Below the pieces are notes generated by a model. That model did not search any database and was not told the origin of the DNA. It was given only the letters and a program-made list of their open reading frames with translations. Positions 1-7,967 of a DNA stretch of 8,754 nt are shown piece after piece; positions within the stretch are counted from its first letter, which is position 1; the number at the start of each line of letters is the position of its first letter. A program made the position numbers and the translations under genes. This stretch comes from Hyphomicrobiales bacterium (GTDB lineage Bacteria; Pseudomonadota; Alphaproteobacteria; Rhizobiales; Aestuariivirgaceae): the NCBI GenBank assembly GCA_026987255.1, contig JALSNA010000356.1, positions 1-8,754 of the forward strand, in the 5' to 3' direction.

Positions 1-1136
1 ATTTCCTCAAGGCGACGGGCGGGCTTGCCGCGGCCTCCGCGCTCGCCATGCCGCACATCCGCAACGCCGAGGCCGCCACCATGGAGCTGCGCTGGCTCGG
101 CTGGGAGCATTACAACGAAAAACGCATCGTCTCCGGCTTCGCCAAGAAATACGGCGTGAAGGTTTCCTCCGGCTTCTTTGACGGCAATTCGGAAGCCTAC
201 AACAAGCTCAAGGCCGGCGGCACCACCGACTTTGACCTGGTCATGGCCGATGGCTTCTGGCCGCGCCTCTATGCGAAGAAGGGGCTCACCCAGCCGGTGG
301 ATTATGGCAAGCTGAGCAACATGCAGTATGTTTTCGATGACTTCAAGCCGCCGAACTACATGCTGCTGCAGGAGGAGGGCGGCAGCAACATGATCGCCGC
401 GCCGAACTGCTGGGGCGGCTACGGCCTGACCATCAACACCGACAAGATCGCGCCGGAGGATGCCGACAGCATCTCCTTGTTGTTCAACGAGAAATACGCC
501 AGGCATATCTCCACCAGCGCGCGCTTCGAGGAAAACATCGCCCTTGCCGGCATCTTGGCCGCCTATCGCATGGGCACCATCAACAAGCCGCGTCCGGACG
601 GCAAATCCTTCAACCCCTATGTCCTCACCGACGCCGAGCTGGAAGAGGCCAAGAAGCTGCTCATCAAGCAAAAGGGCCTGCTGCTCACCCGCTGGAATGA
701 CGAGGACACCCTGGAGCGTCTGCTGCGCTCGCAGGCGGTGTGGGTCTCGCCCGAATGGTCCGGCATCTACCGGCGCATCCATTTTGACCGTCTCGATGGC
801 AAGACCAAGCTGAACATGCGCCACATCCTCAAGCCCAAGGAAGGCGGCCTTGGCTGGGTCGATACCTGGGCCATCACCTCCGGCGTGAAGGATTCGGAGA
901 AGCTCGAATTGTGCCACAAGTGGATCAACTGGCGGCTGAAGCCGGAGAACATGGCCATCATCGCCACCGATGTGGGCTGGTCGCCGACGGTGGACGTGCG
1001 CAAGCTGATCCCGCAGCGCTATGTCGAGACCATGTTCCTCAACAACACCTCGGCGATCAAGGGGCTGTATCAGTTCGATGCCCCCAGTTCGCCGGAGAAG
1101 TGGGAGCGCATCTGGTCCGAGGTCGAGGCGGCCTGA
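1..1136 (+). CDS. ABC transporter periplasmic solute-binding protein, PotD-like (5' partial)
   Basis: This is the substrate-capturing periplasmic component of the importer encoded downstream. The frame is open from the window edge (first full codon at 3), so the true start lies upstream; the ATG at 48 falls inside the signal peptide. The visible N-terminus starts FLKATGGLAAASALA and ends in an AEA-A cleavage site near base 74. FLK fits the end of a Tat motif (RRxFLK), with the arginine pair just outside the window. The mature part follows the PotD pattern: WxxY at bases 102-113, a WGGYGL segment near 411, and KEGG-x3-W-x-D near 837-863, where PotD binds polyamine with Trp and Asp. The acidic residues PotD places in its TDDARE segment appear replaced by STSARF (around 511-528). 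I infer a polyamine-like or other small organic ligand. About 377 residues are visible. Confidence 0.9.
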   Translation, partial: FLKATGGLAAASALAMPHIRNAEAATMELRWLGWEHYNEKRIVSGFAKKYGVKVSSGFFDGNSEAYNKLKAGGTTDFDLVMADGFWPRLYAKKGLTQPVDYGKLSNMQYVFDDFKPPNYMLLQEEGGSNMIAAPNCWGGYGLTINTDKIAPEDADSISLLFNEKYARHISTSARFEENIALAGILAAYRMGTINKPRPDGKSFNPYVLTDAELEEAKKLLIKQKGLLLTRWNDEDTLERLLRSQAVWVSPEWSGIYRRIHFDRLDGKTKLNMRHILKPKEGGLGWVDTWAITSGVKDSEKLELCHKWINWRLKPENMAIIATDVGWSPTVDVRKLIPQRYVETMFLNNTSAIKGLYQFDAPSSPEKWERIWSEVEAA

Positions 1137-1150
1137 GGCAGGCAAAACAT

Positions 1151-1179
1151 GCTCCGGGCGCACGATCCGCGCCCGGGGC
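1151..1179 (+). repeat. intercistronic stem-loop, 11-bp stem
   Basis: Arms 1151-1161 and 1169-1179 pair over 11 positions with one G-T wobble around a 7-nt loop (ACGATCC). The structure starts 15 nt after the binding-protein stop. No T-run follows, so it is not a typical intrinsic terminator. It fits an mRNA 3'-end stabiliser or a partial attenuator. Confidence 0.6.
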
Positions 1180-1210
1180 GCACCAATCCGTCATTCCGAC
1201 CGGCGCAAAA

Positions 1211-1250
1211 CCGCCATCTTCGAGCCGTGCCCCGCAAGGGGACGTGGCGG
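1211..1250 (+). repeat. bulged hairpin with GCAA tetraloop
   Basis: CCCC (1230-1233), GCAA (1234-1237) and GGGG (1238-1241) form a GNRA-capped stem. CGT (1226-1228) pairs with ACG (1242-1244) across a single bulged G, and CCGCCA (1211-1216) pairs with TGGCGG (1245-1250) across a 9-nt bulge. The fold was worked out by eye and has not been energy-checked. Confidence 0.4.
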
Positions 1251-1268
1251 GATGTGCGGGATGTGCGG
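1247..1268 (+). repeat. short tandem repeat, 9-bp unit GCGGGATGT, about 2.4 copies
   Basis: Two full perfect copies of GCGGGATGT are followed by a partial GCGG. The repeat lies in the non-coding gap of the operon and overlaps the right base of the tetraloop hairpin. No function is evident. Confidence 0.7.
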
Positions 1269-1353
1269 CAGCGGCCATGCCCGGCGCCGGTCACCGTCAG
1301 TGGCCCAAGGCGGGGCGTTCTTGCCCGGCACGATCGTATGGAAACCAGGACCG

Positions 1354-2424
1354 ATGACCGACACCGTTCTCAAGCTGGACAACATCTCCAAGAACTTCGG
1401 CCCCATCAAGGCGGCGGACGATATCAACATCGAGGTTGGCCAGACCGAGTTTTTCGCCTTGCTGGGGCCTTCCGGGTCGGGCAAGACCACCATGCTGCGC
1501 ATGATCGCCGGACTGGAAAAGCCCGATACCGGCACCATCTCCATCAGCGGCCGGGACGTGACCAATGAGCCGCCCTACCGGCGTGGCATCGGCATGGTGT
1601 TCCAGGATTTCCTGCTCTTTCCCCACAAGACCGTGGCCGAGAACATCATGTTTCCGCTCAAGATGCAGGGGGCATCGGAAAAGGACAAGCGCGAGAACCT
1701 GCAATGGGTGAGCAACCTGGTTCACTTAGAAGGCCTGGAAGAGCGCTACCCCCACCAGCTTTCCGGCGGCCAGAAACAGCGCGTGGCCCTGGCCCGCGGC
1801 CTGGTTTCGCGCCCCTCCCTGCTGTTGCTCGACGAGCCCCTGGCCAATCTCGACCGGGAGCTGCGCAAGGAGATGGAAGTGGAGATCCGCCGCTTCCAGA
1901 TCGAGCTGGCCATTCCCTTCGTCTATGTCACCCACAACCAGGAAGAGGCCATGACCATGTCGGACCGCATGGCCATCATGCGCGATGGCAAGATGGAGCA
2001 GGTGGGCGAGAAGTTCTCCCTCTATCACGATCCGGCCTCGCAGTTCGTCGCCTCCTTCCTGGGCTCTCCCAATGCCTTCGAGGGCGTGGTCAGCTCGGTG
2101 GAGGAGGGCATTGCGCAGATCAACTGGTTCGGCCATTCCATCCGCGCCCGCGCCCATGACGGACTGCAACCGGGGGACAGGGCCGTGTGCTACGTCAAGA
2201 GCGAAAAGATCAGCATGCTGGAGTCCGGCGGGGCGCTCACCGGCGTCTTGCGCGACATCATCTTCAAGGGCCAATATGCCGATTATCTGGTTTCCCTGGG
2301 CGATGGCCACGAGATCACCGTCTCCGGCGCGCCCATGACCGGTCTGAAGAAGGGCGCGCCCATGCATCTGGACTGGGATCCGGGCAAGGCCGATGCATTC
2401 CGCGCCCAGGGAGGTGCGCAATGA
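1354..2424 (+). CDS. ABC transporter ATP-binding protein, PotA/CUT1-type
   Basis: This 356-residue cytoplasmic ATPase powers the importer. All nucleotide-binding motifs are intact: Walker A GPSGSGKT (38-45), Q-loop Gln84, signature LSGGQKQR (136-143), Walker B LLLLDEP (156-162), D-loop LANLD (163-167) and switch His194. The last roughly 110 residues fit the TOBE/OB regulatory domain of the PotA, MalK and UgpC group, and the total length is normal for it. I chose the ATG at 1354 because the ABC fold starts a few residues later and AGGA lies just upstream; upstream in-frame extension would cover the structured gap and shows no domain. Its stop overlaps the next start in ATGA, indicating translational coupling. 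Single-ATPase operons of this kind use an ATPase homodimer. Confidence 0.95.
   Translation: MTDTVLKLDNISKNFGPIKAADDINIEVGQTEFFALLGPSGSGKTTMLRMIAGLEKPDTGTISISGRDVTNEPPYRRGIGMVFQDFLLFPHKTVAENIMFPLKMQGASEKDKRENLQWVSNLVHLEGLEERYPHQLSGGQKQRVALARGLVSRPSLLLLDEPLANLDRELRKEMEVEIRRFQIELAIPFVYVTHNQEEAMTMSDRMAIMRDGKMEQVGEKFSLYHDPASQFVASFLGSPNAFEGVVSSVEEGIAQINWFGHSIRARAHDGLQPGDRAVCYVKSEKISMLESGGALTGVLRDIIFKGQYADYLVSLGDGHEITVSGAPMTGLKKGAPMHLDWDPGKADAFRAQGGAQ
2409..2415 (+). promoter_or_regulatory. ribosome binding site of permease 1
   Basis: GGGAGGT lies 5 nt before the ATG at 2421, inside the end of the ATPase gene. It supports this start and the ATGA coupling. Confidence 0.7.
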
Positions 2425-3293
2425 GCAGCAACAAACGTCTTTTCTGGTGGCTGGTGGCGCCGGGCGCCATCTTCCTCATCCTCTTTCTCATCCTGCCCCT
2501 GGCGTCCATCGTCGTTTTCAGCTTCTGGCGCACCGAGAGCTATACCCTCATCCCGGACTGGAACCTGGACAACTATATCCGCATCCTCACCGACTGGACC
2601 TACATCAAGTTCCTGCTGCGCTCCTTGAGCATGGCCACCATCGTCTCCCTGATCTGCCTGGTCTTTTCCTGGCCCATCGCCTTTTTCATCGCCCGCTATG
2701 GCGGCAAGTTCAAGCTCATCTACCTGCTCTTGACCTCCGCCCCCTTCCTCACCGGAGAGATCCTGCGGGTCACCGCCTTGCAGCAGATCCTCGGCCCCAT
2801 CGGGGTCATCAACATGGCGCTGAGCACCTTCGGCTTCGAGCCCATCCAGGCGCTCATGTATACCAATACGGCCACCGCCATCGGCCTGACCTACCTGTGG
2901 ATCCCCTTCATGGTCCTGGCCATCTATCTGTCCTTGCTCAATTTCGATTTCGAGCTTCTGGAAGTGGCCAAGGTCAATGGCGCGCGCCCCTTGCGGGCCT
3001 TCTGGGAGATCACCTGGCCGCTCAATCGCGCCGGCTCGGCCATTGGCGTGGTGCTGGTGTTCATCCCCACCCTGGCCTCGTCGATCACCTCGAAGTTCCT
3101 TGGCGGCCCCAATGGCGCCCTCTATGGCAACATCCTGGCCAACCAGTTCGGCTCCACCGGCACCTGGGCGCTGGGCTCGGCCATGGGCGTGGTGCTATTC
3201 GCCATTTCGCTGATCGTGCTCTACATCGTGTGGAAAATGGTCGGCGACCTGAAACGCTCCGGCGTCACCATCAAGGGAGGAGCTGAACTATGA
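2421..3293 (+). CDS. ABC transporter permease 1, PotB-like
   Basis: This 290-residue inner-membrane protein forms half of the transport channel. About six hydrophobic segments are visible: residues 9-35, 66-91, 99-124, 150-174, 203-225 and 255-280. The cytoplasmic EAA loop at 181-201 (EVAKVNGARP then WEITWPL) has the invariant Gly187 that docks to the ATPase, although the usual EAA reads EVA. The length matches PotB-type permeases. The start is set by the GGGAGGT ribosome binding site and the 4-bp overlap with the ATPase stop; the stop overlaps the permease 2 start in the same way. It should pair as a heterodimer with permease 2. Substrate cannot be read from the sequence. Confidence 0.94.
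   Translation: MSSNKRLFWWLVAPGAIFLILFLILPLASIVVFSFWRTESYTLIPDWNLDNYIRILTDWTYIKFLLRSLSMATIVSLICLVFSWPIAFFIARYGGKFKLIYLLLTSAPFLTGEILRVTALQQILGPIGVINMALSTFGFEPIQALMYTNTATAIGLTYLWIPFMVLAIYLSLLNFDFELLEVAKVNGARPLRAFWEITWPLNRAGSAIGVVLVFIPTLASSITSKFLGGPNGALYGNILANQFGSTGTWALGSAMGVVLFAISLIVLYIVWKMVGDLKRSGVTIKGGAEL
3274..3280 (+). promoter_or_regulatory. ribosome binding site of permease 2
   Basis: GGGAGGA lies about 9 nt before the ATG at 3290, within the last codons of permease 1. It supports the overlapping start. Confidence 0.65.
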
Positions 3294-4093
3294 CCGCGCT
3301 TCGCATCGGAAAAGGCGTGCAGATCCTGCTGCTGGCGGCGCTCTACGTCTTTCTCTATGGCCCCATCATCTACATCACCTATGTCTCCTTCCAGGCCAAC
3401 AGCGTGTGGCCCTTCCCGCCGGAATTCACCGCCAAACACTACATCAGCCTGTGGAACGAGGAGAACTATCACTCCGGCTTCGTCAACAGCCTGGCCATCG
3501 GCATCGGCACCGGCGTCATCGCCTCGGTGCTGGCCACCATGGCGGCGGTGGCCATTCTCAAATACCGCGTCAGGCGCAGCGTCTATATCGCCGGGCTGTT
3601 CCTCATGCCGCTGTTCATCGCCCATATCCTGATCGGCGTCTCCAGCTTGATGTTCAACAAGATGCTGCTCGGCCTGCCGGGGAACATTTTTTCGGCCATT
3701 CTCGCCAATGCCACCTATGCCACCGCCTTTGCCTTCCTGGTGGTGGTCGCCCAGCTGGCCCGCTATGACTGGCGGCTGGACGAGGCCGCCATGGTCTTTG
3801 GCGCCACGCCGGGCACCACGTTCCGCGAAGTGACCTTTCCGCTCATCTGGCCGGCCATCCTGGGAGCCTTCATCGTCTCCTTCCTGCTGGCCTTCAACAA
3901 CCTGGAGATTTCCTTCTACAATCTCGGCGCCACGCCGACCCTGCCGACCCTGGCCTGGGGCTCCTTGCGCCACGGGGTCTCCGAGGAGCTCTATGCCCTG
4001 GCCGCCCTGATCAATGTCGCGGTGTTCATTTTCCTGGGCGTCATGTATGTGTTGCTGCGCACCGGCGTGGTGCGGCTGGACTACAAGGACTGA
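3290..4093 (+). CDS. ABC transporter permease 2, PotC-like
   Basis: This 267-residue inner-membrane protein is the second channel half. Hydrophobic segments lie at about 10-34, 64-90, 98-122, 135-157, 186-210 and 240-258. The EAA loop at 165-185 is canonical: EAAMVFGATP with Gly171, ending TFPL. The short N-terminus before the first membrane segment and the total length are typical of PotC. It starts in the ATGA overlap with permease 1. The kinase gene begins 8 bp after its stop, with its probable ribosome binding site (AAGGA, 4085-4089) inside the last permease codons, so the two are almost certainly on one transcript. Confidence 0.94.
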   Translation: MTALRIGKGVQILLLAALYVFLYGPIIYITYVSFQANSVWPFPPEFTAKHYISLWNEENYHSGFVNSLAIGIGTGVIASVLATMAAVAILKYRVRRSVYIAGLFLMPLFIAHILIGVSSLMFNKMLLGLPGNIFSAILANATYATAFAFLVVVAQLARYDWRLDEAAMVFGATPGTTFREVTFPLIWPAILGAFIVSFLLAFNNLEISFYNLGATPTLPTLAWGSLRHGVSEELYALAALINVAVFIFLGVMYVLLRTGVVRLDYKD

Positions 4094-4101
4094 GCACGGC
4101 C

Positions 4102-5544
4102 ATGCGCATCGCCGCCATCGACCAGGGAACCACCAGCACCCGCTGCCTGGTGCTGGAGGAGGACGGTTCGTTTCACGTCGTCCATTCCCGCACCCACCGG
4201 CAGATCTATCCGCGGCAGGGCTGGGTGGAGCACGATCCGTTGGAGCTTCTGGCCAATGTGCAAGCGTGCATCGATGCGGCAGGGCCGGTGGATGCCCTGG
4301 GGATCGACAACCAGGGCGAAAGCTGCCTGGCGTGGGATGGGCAAACCGGCGCGCCGGTCTCTGCCGTCATCGTCTGGCAGGACAGGCGCACCCAGGCCGC
4401 CATCAGCCGCCTGCAGGCCGATGGGGCGCAGGAGCTGACATTGCGCCTTGCCGGGCTGCCGCTCGATCCCTATTTTTCCGCCGCCAAGTTCGCCTGGATG
4501 GTGGAGAACATTCCCGAAGCCAAGGCGCTTCTGGCGCAAGGGCGCTTGCGGCTGGGCACGACGGACGCCTTTTTCATCGAGCGGCTGAGCGGCCACTTTT
4601 GCACCGACATCACCACCGCCTCGCGCACATCCTTGATGAACCTGCGCACCGGCCAGTGGGATGAGCAGCTGTGCGCCCTGTTCGGCGTGCCCATGGAGGC
4701 GCTGCCGGAAATCCGCCCCAGCGCCGGGGACTTCGGAATCGCAAGGACGGAAAACACATCCGTTCCCCTGCGCGCCGGCATCGTCGATCAGCAGGCCTCG
4801 CTCCATGGCCATGGCTGCCGCAAGGCGGGAGATGCCAAGATCACCTTCGGCACCGGCGCTTTCGCCCTGGCGGTGAGCGGCGAAACCCCGCTCATGGCCC
4901 CCCGGCAGGGCCTTTTGCCCACCATAGCCTGGCAAAAGGGCGCCAATCCGCCCGTCTATGCCCTCGATGGCGGGGTCTACAGCGCCGCCTCGGCCCTCAA
5001 CTGGGCCCGCTCCCTGGGGCTGTTCGACAGCTTTGACGAGATCAACAGCTTTGACGCTGAGCCGGCCATTTCGCGCGGGCTGGCCTTCGTGCCCGCCTTC
5101 AGCGGCCTGGGATGCCCCTATTGGGACGGATCGGCGGCCGGGCTGTGGATCGGCATGTCGCTGGACACGACGCCGGCGGACATGGTGCAATCCATCCTGG
5201 AAGGCATCGCCCTGCGCGCCGCACAGGTCATCGCCGCCATGGGCGCGTGCGTGGACATCCGCGACACCATCTCCATCGATGGCGGCGTTTCCGCCAATCC
5301 CTATTTCTGCCAGTTCCTCGCCGATGTGCTGCAAAAAGGCGTCATCGTGCACGAAACGGCCGAACAGACGGCCCTGGGCACTGCCCTGATGGCGGCCGAA
5401 GGCGCCGGGCTGGAGGTGCCCGGCGGGGCGCAAGACAAGGCGCGCATCTTTGAACCGGCAAAGACACCTGCATCCTTCATGCACACCTATGAAGAGGCCA
5501 TCGCCCGCTCCAGAAACTGGCGCTCACATGAACAGGGGTCATGA
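4102..5544 (+). CDS. FGGY-family carbohydrate kinase, glycerol kinase-like
   Basis: This is a 480-residue ATP-dependent sugar or polyol kinase, predicted cytoplasmic. It follows glycerol kinase throughout: DQGTTSTR (7-14) in the phosphate loop, GWVEHDP (40-46), VWQDRRT (91-97), [11 protein letters not shown] (119-129), DQQASLHG with catalytic Asp229, FGTG (249-252), [14 protein letters not shown] (329-342) and the ATP-site DGG (393-395). Counterparts of the glycerol contacts Trp103, Tyr135 and Asp245 are kept as Trp92, Tyr124 and Asp229. The Arg83-Glu84 pair reads Gly72-Glu73 (NQGES instead of NQRET). Loss of that Arg makes glycerol itself doubtful, so I give no gene symbol; another polyol or a related compound is possible. 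It is the last operon gene, and its TGA overlaps the convergent parC stop. Length is slightly below the roughly 500 residues of GlpK. Confidence 0.88.
   Translation: MRIAAIDQGTTSTRCLVLEEDGSFHVVHSRTHRQIYPRQGWVEHDPLELLANVQACIDAAGPVDALGIDNQGESCLAWDGQTGAPVSAVIVWQDRRTQAAISRLQADGAQELTLRLAGLPLDPYFSAAKFAWMVENIPEAKALLAQGRLRLGTTDAFFIERLSGHFCTDITTASRTSLMNLRTGQWDEQLCALFGVPMEALPEIRPSAGDFGIARTENTSVPLRAGIVDQQASLHGHGCRKAGDAKITFGTGAFALAVSGETPLMAPRQGLLPTIAWQKGANPPVYALDGGVYSAASALNWARSLGLFDSFDEINSFDAEPAISRGLAFVPAFSGLGCPYWDGSAAGLWIGMSLDTTPADMVQSILEGIALRAAQVIAAMGACVDIRDTISIDGGVSANPYFCQFLADVLQKGVIVHETAEQTALGTALMAAEGAGLEVPGGAQDKARIFEPAKTPASFMHTYEEAIARSRNWRSHEQGS
5539..5544. other. shared palindromic stop site TCATGA of convergent genes
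   Basis: TCATGA reads identically on both strands. TGA at 5542-5544 ends the kinase on the plus strand and TGA at 5541-5539 ends parC on the minus strand. The two coding regions overlap by these 6 bp, so no terminator fits between them. Confidence 0.95.
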
Positions 5545-7791
5545 ATCCCCGAAGCGGTTGGAGCGCGGAAAGCCGCGTGGCGGCAGGCGCCCGGCCGAGG
5601 CGCGCTTGCCCTGCCATTCGGCCAGGTCCCTGACCAGACGGGTGCGCCCGCCCGCATCCAGCCACTTCAGGCCGCTCTCCAGCCGGAAGGTCATGGCGTC
5701 GGACAGCCCGCCATCCTTGTAGCGTTGCAGCCGCACCCCCTTGCCGCGCGCCATCTGCGGCAGCTCGGAAAGGCCAAAGACCAGCAGCTTGCGGTTCTCG
5801 CCCACCACCGCCACGGCATCATCCGCCGCATCGATGCGCCGGCACACCGCCAGCTCCGCCGGCGGCTTGACATTGACCACCTGCTTGCCCTTGCGGGTGG
5901 TGGCCAGCACGTCCGTTTCCTTGACGATGAAGCCGTTGCCTTCGCTCGAGGCCACCAGCAGCCGCCCTTGCGGGTCATGGACGAAGAAGGCCACGATGTC
6001 ATCGGCCGCATCCATGTCCACCGACAGCCGCACCGGCTCGCCCGCGCCGCGCCCGCCGGGCAGCCTGGCCGCGTCCAGGGTGTAAAAGCGCCCCGATGTG
6101 GCGGCCAGGAGCAGCTTGTCCGTGGTCTGGGCATGGAAGACGAAACCCGGCCCGTCGCCATCCTTGTAGGAGAGCCTCTCTTGCGCCTTTTCGTCCAGGT
6201 GGCCCTTCATGGCGCGCAGCCAGCCCTTTTGCGAACAGACGACAGTAATGGGCTCGCGCTCGGTCAGCGCCGCCTCCAGGTCCACCTCGATGCGCGGCGC
6301 GCGGGCAAATTGGGTGCGCCGCGCTCCCAGTTCCGTCTTCTTGCTCCATGTGTCGCGCACCGTCCGCACCTGGGCGGCCACCGCCTTCCACTGCGCCTCC
6401 TCGGAGGCCAGCAGGGCCTGCAATTCGTCGCGCTCGGCGCTGAGCTTGTCATGCTCGGCGCGGATTTCCACCTCCTGCAGCTTGTTCAGGGCCCGCAGGC
6501 GCATGTTGAGAATGGCCTCCGCCTGGGCATCGGTAAGGCCAAAGCGCCCCATCAGCTCCGCCTTTGGCTCATCCTCGAAACGGATGATGCGGATCACCTC
6601 GTCGATGTTGAGATAGGCAATAAGCAGCCCGCCCAGGATCTCCAGCCGCGCGGCGATCTTCTCCAGCCGCCAGTAGGTGCGCCGGATGAGCACGTCCATG
6701 CGGTGATCGAGCCATTCGCGCAGCACCTCGCGCAGCCCCATGACGCGCGGCACCTTGCCCATGGACAGGACATTCATGTTCAGCGAAATGCGGCTTTCCA
6801 GCTCGGTGAGCTTGAACAGCGATTCCATCAGAACCAGCGGATCGACATTGCGCGATTTCGGCTCCAGCACAAGCCGGATGTCCTCCGCCGATTCGTCGCG
6901 CACATCGCCCAGCAACGGCAATTTCCGGGCATTGAGCAGATCGGCGATCTTCTCCACCAGCCGCGCCTTTTGCACCTGCCAGGGGATTTCCGTGACCACG
7001 ATCTGCCACTGGCCGCGCGGCAGATCTTCCCTTTCCCATTTCGCCCGCACCCGAAAGCCGCCGCGGCCCGTCTCGTAGGCCTTGCGGATGTTCTCCTCCG
7101 GCTCCACCAGGATCCCGCCGGTGGGCAGATCGGGGCCGGGCAGGAACTCCAGCAGCTTGCCGATTCCGGCATTGGGATGCTTGATGAGGTGCAAGGCGGC
7201 GTTGCAGATCTCCTCGGCATTGTGCGGCGGAATGGCCGTGGCCATGCCCACCGCGATGCCCTGCGCGCCATTGGCCAGAAGATTGGGAAAGGCCCCGGGC
7301 AGCACCACCGGCTCGCTGTCCTCGCCGTTGTAGGTGTCGCGGAAATCCACCGCGTCCTCGTCCAGCCCCTCCAGCAGCGCCATGGCCACCTCGGTCAGCC
7401 GCGCCTCGGTATAGCGGTAGGCGGCCGCGCCATCGCCGTCGATATTGCCGAAGTTCCCCTGCCCCTCCACCAGCGGATAGCGCACCGCGAAATCCTGCGC
7501 CAGGCGCACCATGGCGTCATAGACCGCCTGATCGCCATGGGGGTGATACTTGCCGATCACATCGCCCACCACGCGCGCGCACTTCTTGAACCCGGCGCGC
7601 GGATCGAGCCTGAGCACATGCATGGCATAGAGCAGCCTGCGGTGCACGGGCTTGAGCCCATCGCGCACATCCGGCAGCGCCCGGTGCATGATGGTGGACA
7701 GGGCATAGGCCAGATAGCGCTCCTCCAGCGCCTCGCGCAGATTGACGGCCTCGCCCCCGTGGGGCGAATCAGGTGTGGAATGCTCGCTCAT
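5539..7791 (-). CDS. parC: DNA topoisomerase IV subunit A
   Basis: ParC is the DNA-cleaving subunit of topoisomerase IV, which with ParE unlinks daughter chromosomes. The 750 residues match the family (E. coli about 752). The N-terminal winged-helix part has RPLDxR-type [16 protein letters not shown] (37-52), the KYHPHGD segment (81-87), GQGNFG (110-115) and catalytic Arg126-Tyr127 in RYTE. A coiled-coil tower follows at roughly 360-490. The C-terminal third shows degenerate beta-pinwheel blades ([43 protein letters not shown]) and no GyrA box QRRGGKG, which favours ParC over GyrA. The position of the quinolone-contact Ser is Gln88 and the neighbouring acid is Asp92. The start at 7791 has no clear ribosome binding site, but the fold begins soon after, so it is the best choice. 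Confidence 0.95.
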   Translation of the reverse strand: MSEHSTPDSPHGGEAVNLREALEERYLAYALSTIMHRALPDVRDGLKPVHRRLLYAMHVLRLDPRAGFKKCARVVGDVIGKYHPHGDQAVYDAMVRLAQDFAVRYPLVEGQGNFGNIDGDGAAAYRYTEARLTEVAMALLEGLDEDAVDFRDTYNGEDSEPVVLPGAFPNLLANGAQGIAVGMATAIPPHNAEEICNAALHLIKHPNAGIGKLLEFLPGPDLPTGGILVEPEENIRKAYETGRGGFRVRAKWEREDLPRGQWQIVVTEIPWQVQKARLVEKIADLLNARKLPLLGDVRDESAEDIRLVLEPKSRNVDPLVLMESLFKLTELESRISLNMNVLSMGKVPRVMGLREVLREWLDHRMDVLIRRTYWRLEKIAARLEILGGLLIAYLNIDEVIRIIRFEDEPKAELMGRFGLTDAQAEAILNMRLRALNKLQEVEIRAEHDKLSAERDELQALLASEEAQWKAVAAQVRTVRDTWSKKTELGARRTQFARAPRIEVDLEAALTEREPITVVCSQKGWLRAMKGHLDEKAQERLSYKDGDGPGFVFHAQTTDKLLLAATSGRFYTLDAARLPGGRGAGEPVRLSVDMDAADDIVAFFVHDPQGRLLVASSEGNGFIVKETDVLATTRKGKQVVNVKPPAELAVCRRIDAADDAVAVVGENRKLLVFGLSELPQMARGKGVRLQRYKDGGLSDAMTFRLESGLKWLDAGGRTRLVRDLAEWQGKRASAGRLPPRGFPRSNRFGDS

Positions 7792-7881
7792 GGCCGCAAG
7801 CTAGCGCAAAGCCCGCCGGGTGCAAAACACCTTCGGGAGGCCATTGCGGCGATAGGGCCAGTTATTGGGTGAGAATGAGAC

Positions 7882-7932
7882 CAATTTACATCCTTAGGTT
7901 GCTTCACGAAACGATTAACAACCTGTAAATTG
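7882..7932. repeat. AT-rich interrupted inverted repeat (possible operator)
   Basis: CAATTTAC (7882-7889) matches GTAAATTG (7925-7932), and AGGTTG (7896-7901) matches CAACCT (7919-7924). The left arm carries an extra 6 nt (ATCCTT), and the central spacer is 17 nt. That is 14 complementary positions in two blocks. It may be a regulator site or a bulged RNA hairpin if transcribed. Confidence 0.6.
7903..7931 (+). promoter_or_regulatory. candidate sigma70-type promoter for the small-protein gene
   Basis: TTCACG (7903-7908) and TAAATT (7926-7931) are 17 bp apart, each matching the consensus at four of six positions. The -10 lies in the right arm of the dyad. TTAAC (7915-7919) in the spacer, followed after TTAA-N7 by TAAA, resembles a CtrA site with one mismatch. 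Found by eye. Confidence 0.3.
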
Positions 7933-7935
7933 TTC

Positions 7936-7954
7936 CTGGGGCAATTCACCCCAG
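7936..7954 (+). repeat. small hairpin, 6-bp stem
   Basis: CTGGGG (7936-7941) and CCCCAG (7949-7954) pair perfectly around a 7-nt loop (CAATTCA). It lies just downstream of the candidate -10, so it could be near the transcript 5' end. No T-run follows, so it is not a terminator. Confidence 0.45.
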
Positions 7955-7967
7955 CCATCAGCTTAGG

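Larger units (their letters stand above)
1137..1353 (+). other. structured non-coding gap between binding-protein and ATPase genes
   Basis: This 217-bp gap interrupts an operon whose other junctions overlap or are 8 bp apart. I see no plausible gene in it. It contains an 11-bp stem-loop just after the binding-protein stop, a bulged hairpin closed by a GCAA tetraloop (about 1211-1250), a 9-bp tandem repeat (1247-1268) and the palindrome CCGGCGCCGG (1281-1290). The piece beginning CGTCATTCCGACCGG near 1190 resembles dispersed intergenic palindromes common in alphaproteobacteria, but this is from memory. By analogy with other binding-protein operons, a structured gap here may stabilise the upstream message and lower expression of the membrane genes. 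Confidence 0.55.

Noticed and set aside
1151..1179. Intrinsic terminator after the binding-protein gene
   Set aside because: The stem is strong but no T-run follows, and the downstream genes belong to the same transporter, so it is recorded as a stem-loop only.
1021..1353. Upstream in-frame extension of the ATPase gene
   Set aside because: It would run through the end of the binding-protein gene and the structured gap. The ABC domain begins right after the ATG at 1354.
3221..3973. 250-codon open frame on the minus strand across permease 2
   Set aside because: It encodes a low-complexity Gly, Asp and Gln-rich product opposite a clear permease with an EAA loop.
4081..5484. 467-codon open frame on the minus strand across the kinase gene
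   Set aside because: The opposite strand carries all FGGY kinase motifs in order. The antisense product shows only compositional bias.
5725..7872. Very long open frame on the plus strand across parC
   Set aside because: It is fully antisense to a clear 750-residue ParC. Its translation is rich in His, Gln and Arg with no domain, as expected from the complement of a GC-rich gene.
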